DNA from: an uncultured Oscillospiraceae bacterium
Lineage (GTDB): Bacteria; Bacillota; Clostridia; Oscillospirales; Oscillospiraceae
Direction of reading: 5' to 3'
Assembly (NCBI GenBank): GCA_910588495.1
Contig: CAJUPU010000050.1
Coordinates: 1-9,550, forward strand
DNA: 9,550 bases
Shown here: positions 6,419-9,550 of the stretch, piece by piece
Numbering within the stretch: the stretch's first letter is position 1
Layout of the letters: each line of letters starts with the position of its first letter
Position numbers and translations under genes: made by a program
The notes under the pieces: generated by a model
Told to the model about the DNA's origin: nothing
Databases searched by the model: none
The model's input: only the letters and a program-made list of their open reading frames with translations

Positions 6419-7570
6419 ATGGCAGATACCTATATCGTCAACGGCCGGGCGTACATCGGCCGCCGGTTCGAGGAAAAGACCCTGCGGCTGAGCGGGGGCA
6501 GGCTCCAGGTGCTGGAGGCGGACGCCGCCGTCCCCGCGGGGGCGGAAGTGGTGGACCTGTCCGGCAGACGGGTGGTCCCCGGCTTCATCGACGTGCACAC
6601 CCACGGCGCGGTGGGGGTGGACGTGAACGGGGCCTCCGCGGAGGATCTGGAGAAGATCTCTCGGTTCTTTGCCGGGAACGGCACCACCTCCTGGCTGTGC
6701 TCGGTGCTCACCGACACGGTGGAGCAGACCCAGTGGTGCATCGACCAGTTCAAGGCCCACAGCGCCGGGGAACAGCCCACCTCCGAGCTGCTGGGCATCC
6801 ACCTGGAGGGCCCTTTCCTGGCCGACGAATATAAGGGGGCCATGCCGGAGCACCTGCTGCGCAAGGGGGATGCGGAGCTGCTGCGCTCCTATCAGGAGCG
6901 GGCGGAGGGGGGCATCCGCTACCTCACCGTCTCCCCGGAGGTGGAGGGGGTGCTGGATCTGATCCCCGCCGCCGGGGAGCTGGGCATCACCGCCGCCATC
7001 GGCCACTCCGGCGCGGATTACGAGACCTCCATGGAGGCCATCGCGAAGGGCGCGGCGGCGGCTACCCACACCTTCAATGCCATGGGGCTGTTCCATCAGC
7101 ACCGGCCCGCCATCATGGGGGCGGCGCTGGAGTCCGATGTGTACTGCGAGATGATCTGCGACGGGCGGCACCTCCATCCGGGCTCGGTGCGGCTGCTGAT
7201 CAAGGCCAAGGGGCTGGACCGGGTGGTGGCCATCACCGACTCCATCATGGCGGCGGGCCTGCCCGATGGGAAGTACCACCTGGGGGTGAACGAGGTGGTG
7301 GTGGAGGACGGCGACGCCAAGCTGGCGGACACCGGGGTCCGGGCGGGGAGCACCCTCACCCAGGATACCGCCCTGCGAAACCTTTTGGCCTTCACCGGGC
7401 GGCCCATGGAGGAGCTGCTGCCCGCGCTGACGGAGAACCCGGCCAGGCTGATCGGCGTGTTCGACCGCAAGGGCTCCATCGCCGACGGCAAGGACGCGGA
7501 TCTGGTGGTGCTGGACGGGGAGGACCGGGTGGACCTGGTGTTCTGCCGGGGGCGCAGACTGGAGAAATAA
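6419..7570 (+). CDS. nagA: N-acetylglucosamine-6-phosphate deacetylase NagA
   Basis: 383 residues, matching the usual ~382. NagA hydrolyses GlcNAc-6-P to GlcN-6-P and acetate in the cytosol, feeding NagB. Amidohydrolase motifs are in order: PGFIDVHTHG with H60/H62, HLEGPFL with metal ligand E130, IGHSGA with H196, THTFNAM with H217, and the catalytic Asp in ITDSIMAAG (D274). They fall almost at the E. coli positions (E131, H195, H216, D273). The C-terminus has the typical NPARLIGVFDRKGSIADGKDADLVV block. Two in-frame ATGs lie close together (6413 and 6419). The SD GGAGG at 6406-6410 touches the first too closely but is 8 nt from the second, so 6419 is preferred. It is the last gene of the DUF4838-nagB-nagA set and converges on the ROK repressor gene. 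Confidence 0.93.
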   Translation: MADTYIVNGRAYIGRRFEEKTLRLSGGRLQVLEADAAVPAGAEVVDLSGRRVVPGFIDVHTHGAVGVDVNGASAEDLEKISRFFAGNGTTSWLCSVLTDTVEQTQWCIDQFKAHSAGEQPTSELLGIHLEGPFLADEYKGAMPEHLLRKGDAELLRSYQERAEGGIRYLTVSPEVEGVLDLIPAAGELGITAAIGHSGADYETSMEAIAKGAAAATHTFNAMGLFHQHRPAIMGAALESDVYCEMICDGRHLHPGSVRLLIKAKGLDRVVAITDSIMAAGLPDGKYHLGVNEVVVEDGDAKLADTGVRAGSTLTQDTALRNLLAFTGRPMEELLPALTENPARLIGVFDRKGSIADGKDADLVVLDGEDRVDLVFCRGRRLEK

Positions 7571-7590
7571 GAAGCTATCGGTACAGCTTC
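7571..7590 (+). other. Small inverted repeat after nagA
   Basis: GAAGCT (7571-7576) and AGCTTC (7585-7590) flank an 8-nt loop directly after the nagA stop codon. There is no T-run on the + strand, so it is at best a weak 3' end structure for the nag transcript. Confidence 0.35.
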
Positions 7591-7596
7591 TAAATG

Positions 7597-7628
7597 AAAA
7601 AGGGGCTGCTGACAACGTCAGCAGCCCC
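7597..7628 (-). terminator. Intrinsic terminator of the ROK repressor gene
   Basis: A perfect 12-bp stem, GGGGCTGCTGAC (7602-7613) with GTCAGCAGCCCC (7617-7628) and a 3-nt loop, is preceded on the + strand by AAAAA (7597-7601). Read on the minus strand this is a hairpin followed by TTTTT, 26 nt after the repressor stop codon. On the + strand the hairpin is followed by AAAGGCC without T-run, so it is a poor intrinsic terminator for nagA transcripts, although the stem may protect their 3' end. Confidence 0.88.
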
Positions 7629-7654
7629 AAAGGCCGGACAGATAGGCGCAGAAA

Positions 7655-8884
7655 TTACTCCGCTCCCAGCTGGAGGTCGTGGAAGATGGCCACCGCCGCC
7701 GCGCCCTGGGCGCCGCTGAACCGGTCCGGCTCCACGAACACGAAATCGGTGTCGGCCCGCTGGAGGTTGCAGATGTTGTGGCGGACCACGTCCAGCAGCC
7801 GCCGCCGGTTGTCCTCGCAGCAAAACAGCTTTCCCTCGATGAGCATGGCGTGGGGACAGGTGAAGTTGTCGATGTTGGCGATCGCCAGCCCCAGGGTATA
7901 TACCGCCCGCTCCACGATGCGGCGCACGTCGGCGTCCCCTTCCTGCTGGGCCTGGAGGACGTGGGCCATGGAGGGCTCCTCTCCCACGGGGCACAGGGCG
8001 CGCAGGATGGGAGCGTGGCCCCGGGCCAGGGCGTCCATGCACCGGGCGATGATGGCGTTGTCGCTGGAGATGGCCTCTAGACAGCCGTGGTTGCCGCAGG
8101 TGCACCGGGGGCCGTCCGGCTCCATCACCATGTGGCCCACCTCGCCCGACCCCACGATGGAGCCGAAGGCGTTGGAGGTGTTCAAGATCAGCGGACAGGC
8201 GATGCCCGCGTGGATGAACAGGTAGGCGAAGGTGGGCACGCTGTCCAGCAGCTCCCGCTGGAACAGGGAGGCGCCGTAGGCCCGGGCGCAGGCGTTGTTC
8301 TCCACGGTGATGGGGCAGCCGGCGCCCAGCCGCTGGCCCACGTCCCGCAGGATGGGCTTATCGTACCAATTGAAGCTGGGGCGCACCTTCAGGATGCCGG
8401 TCCGGCTGTCCACAAGGCCGGGGACGCAGAAGCCCAGGCCGTCCACATCGGCGAAGGTGAGGCGCAGCTCCTCCAGCAGCTCTTGCACCAGAGCGCAGGC
8501 GGCGTCCAGATCCTCCTCATAGTCCCGGCTGGGGGCGGGGGCGGCCCGGCGGCCCAGCACCTGCCCCCGGTAGTCGATGAGGCAGGCGGCGCTCTCCGAG
8601 CCGGTCATCTCCACGCCGATGAAATGCCGCGCGCCGGGCACGATGTCCAGCAGGCGGCTGCGGCGGCCGTGGCGGCGGTCGGCGCTCTCCGGGGAGTCCA
8701 GCTCCTGCACCAGGCCGGCGGTGAGCATGGTGTTGATGTTGGTGGTGATGGTGGGCAGGGTGAGGTCCAGCCGTTTGGCGATGTCCGCCCGGGTGATGGG
8801 GCCGCAGTGGTACACCATCTGAAGGATCGCCGATCGGTTGGTCGCCTTGACCCGGGGCAGGTTGTTGCCTTGCTCGAATTGCAT
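7655..8884 (-). CDS. ROK-family transcriptional repressor (NagC/XylR-like)
   Basis: 409 residues: an N-terminal winged helix (about 17-61, NRSAILQMVYHCGPITRADI then a recognition helix near 42-55), the GRRSRLL linker, and a ROK domain from about residue 87. The ROK zinc motif is complete: H251 followed by C261-T-C263-G-N-H-G-C268-LE. The ATP-binding DxGGT motif of ROK kinases is replaced by VEMTGSES, and the catalytic Asp of the END motif is Asn (E195-N196-N197), so it should sense a sugar or sugar phosphate, not phosphorylate it. ROK repressors release DNA when they bind a sugar ligand such as GlcNAc-6-P or xylose. Next to nagA, an amino-sugar signal is likely (inference). The start is uncertain: ATG at 8884, or 18 nt upstream at 8902; both have weak SD sites. 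The frame stays open beyond, but that crosses the promoter and the divergent gene. Confidence 0.9.
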   Translation of the reverse strand: MQFEQGNNLPRVKATNRSAILQMVYHCGPITRADIAKRLDLTLPTITTNINTMLTAGLVQELDSPESADRRHGRRSRLLDIVPGARHFIGVEMTGSESAACLIDYRGQVLGRRAAPAPSRDYEEDLDAACALVQELLEELRLTFADVDGLGFCVPGLVDSRTGILKVRPSFNWYDKPILRDVGQRLGAGCPITVENNACARAYGASLFQRELLDSVPTFAYLFIHAGIACPLILNTSNAFGSIVGSGEVGHMVMEPDGPRCTCGNHGCLEAISSDNAIIARCMDALARGHAPILRALCPVGEEPSMAHVLQAQQEGDADVRRIVERAVYTLGLAIANIDNFTCPHAMLIEGKLFCCEDNRRRLLDVVRHNICNLQRADTDFVFVEPDRFSGAQGAAAVAIFHDLQLGAE

Positions 8885-8909
8885 TTCTTCACCGACTTCC
8901 ATGATTTTC

Positions 8910-8931
8910 CCAAAAAAGACTGGAATTTTGG
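8910..8931. promoter_or_regulatory. Possible operator in the repressor leader
   Basis: An inverted repeat CCAAAA (8910-8915), 10 nt, TTTTGG (8926-8931) lies just downstream of the predicted transcription start of the ROK gene, at about +8 to +29. A-rich/T-rich inverted arms are usual for ROK operators, and the position would suit autorepression by roadblock. No second copy was found by eye in front of the DUF4838 gene, so this stays tentative. Confidence 0.3.
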
Positions 8932-8943
8932 CCTGTTTTATTG

Positions 8944-8949
8944 TATTAT
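8944..8949 (+). promoter_or_regulatory. Weak -10 candidate for the TauE/SafE gene
   Basis: TATTAT (8944-8949) on the + strand shares the AT-box used by the opposite promoter. A poor -35 match, TGGAAT (8921-8926), lies 17 nt upstream of it. If used, the two divergent promoters overlap and would compete. The next gene starts 44 nt downstream. Confidence 0.25.
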
Positions 8950-8973
8950 ATCGAGAGATCTGCACTGTGTCAA
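8945..8973 (-). promoter_or_regulatory. Perfect-consensus sigma-A promoter of the ROK repressor gene
   Basis: On the minus strand the -35 box is TTGACA (8973-8968) and the -10 box TATAAT (8950-8945), both exact, with the optimal 17-nt spacer. Transcription should start near 8938, giving a leader of about 54 nt to the ATG at 8884. The region is AT-rich against a very GC-rich background. Confidence 0.9.
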
Positions 8974-8992
8974 GATGTGGAGGAAATGGACT

Positions 8993-9550
8993 ATGGCGAT
9001 CTTTTTTTTGGTGAGCTTTCTGGCCAGCGTGGCGGGGGCCATCTGCGGCATCGGCGGCGGGGTGGTCATCAAGCCGGTGCTGGACATGCTGGGGCTGGAG
9101 ACAGTGGCGGCGATCAGCTTTTTGTCCGGCTGCACGGTGCTGTCCATGAGCTGTTATTCCGTCACCCGTTCGCTGGCCAAGGGGGACAGTGGGGTGGACC
9201 TGCGCACCGGCACCCCCCTGGCCCTGGGCGCGGCCCTGGGCGGGCTGGCGGGCAAGCAGCTGTTCGAGCTGGTGCGCTCCCTGTTTGCCGACCAGGGGAT
9301 GGTGGGGGCGGTACAGGCGGCCTGTCTGGGCGTCATCACTCTGGGGACGCTGGTGTACACGATCAACAAGAGCCGCATCTCCACCCACAAGGTCGCCGCC
9401 GCGCCGGTCTGCGTGGCCATCGGCCTGGCGCTGGGGGTCATGTCCAGCTTTTTGGGCATCGGCGGCGGGCCCATCAATCTGGTGGTGCTCTATTTCTTCT
9501 TCAGCATGGACACCAAGACCGCCGCCGCCAACAGCCTGTATATCATCCTG
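8993..9550 (+). CDS. TauE/SafE-family membrane exporter, N-terminal part, 3' end outside window
   Basis: 186 codons without a stop up to the right edge, so the C-terminus is missing. The protein is strongly hydrophobic, with segments at about 3-25, 37-56, 76-90, 105-122 and from about 135 on, and carries the repeated glycine motif of the family twice: CGIGGG (18-23) and LGIGGGPIN (154-162), each at the start of one half of the internal duplication. TauE/SafE proteins are proposed to export sulfite, sulfoacetate or related organosulfur anions through the cytoplasmic membrane, but most members are untested. The start at 8993 has GGAGG (8979-8983) 9 nt upstream; an ATG at 8986 is in another frame. 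It is divergent from the ROK repressor gene with a 108-nt gap. Confidence 0.88.
   Translation, partial: MAIFFLVSFLASVAGAICGIGGGVVIKPVLDMLGLETVAAISFLSGCTVLSMSCYSVTRSLAKGDSGVDLRTGTPLALGAALGGLAGKQLFELVRSLFADQGMVGAVQAACLGVITLGTLVYTINKSRISTHKVAAAPVCVAIGLALGVMSSFLGIGGGPINLVVLYFFFSMDTKTAAANSLYIIL

Noticed and set aside
4436..7630. A 1064-codon open frame on the minus strand across DUF4838, nagB and nagA
   Set aside because: Antisense to three well-supported genes, no recognisable domain, and composition (His, Gln, Val, Gly, Pro) typical of an artefact of third-position GC bias.
8986..8988. ATG at 8986 as the start of the exporter
   Set aside because: It is in a different frame, which gives a His/Gly/Arg-rich product, and its distance from the GGAGG is only 2 nt; the ATG at 8993 gives the TauE/SafE protein.
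8885..9388. N-terminal extension of the ROK repressor frame upstream of 8902
   Set aside because: The frame is open by chance. The extension would cross the consensus promoter and lie antisense to the TauE/SafE gene; ROK proteins start just before the winged helix, as with the ATG at 8884 or 8902.

Overview
The window is GC-rich with strong AGGAGG-type ribosome binding sites, a classic clostridial lipoprotein signal peptide and low-GC promoter islands between GC-rich genes. This points to a high-GC Firmicute, most likely a gut anaerobe of the Oscillospiraceae type (Flavonifractor/Lawsonibacter-like). That placement is inferred from style, not from a marker gene.

Layout. (1) Positions 1-3605, + strand: the 3' end of a LarA-like (nickel-dependent hydroxyacid racemase/epimerase superfamily) gene, followed by a complete ABC importer of the SsuABC/TauABC/ThiXYZ type: permease, ATPase (28-nt overlap with the permease gene) and a substrate-binding lipoprotein. 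A small hairpin lies before the lipoprotein gene and a clear intrinsic terminator follows it. (2) Positions 3713-7570, + strand: a second set of genes starting only 27 nt after that terminator. They encode a cytoplasmic DUF4838/alpha-glucuronidase-like protein, a divergent NagB-family sugar-phosphate isomerase/deaminase, and N-acetylglucosamine-6-phosphate deacetylase NagA. (3) Positions 7655-8884, - strand: a ROK-family repressor, convergent with nagA, ended by a strong hairpin plus T-run and driven by a perfect-consensus sigma-A promoter (TTGACA, 17 nt, TATAAT). (4) From 8993, + strand: the 5' part of a TauE/SafE-family membrane exporter, divergent from the repressor and running off the right edge.

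How it fits together (inference): the DUF4838 protein may release an N-acetylated amino sugar from an imported substrate inside the cell. NagA would deacetylate the 6-phosphate and the NagB-like enzyme would convert the product to a glycolytic intermediate, with the ROK protein as local sensor. No GlcNAc kinase, PTS or classical sugar importer is present here. The only importer is the SsuABC-type system upstream, whose substrate cannot be read from sequence. The DUF4838 / divergent NagB / NagA / ROK cassette is the best candidate for an undercharacterised pathway in this window. No RNA genes, CRISPR arrays, insertion sequences or phage genes were seen.
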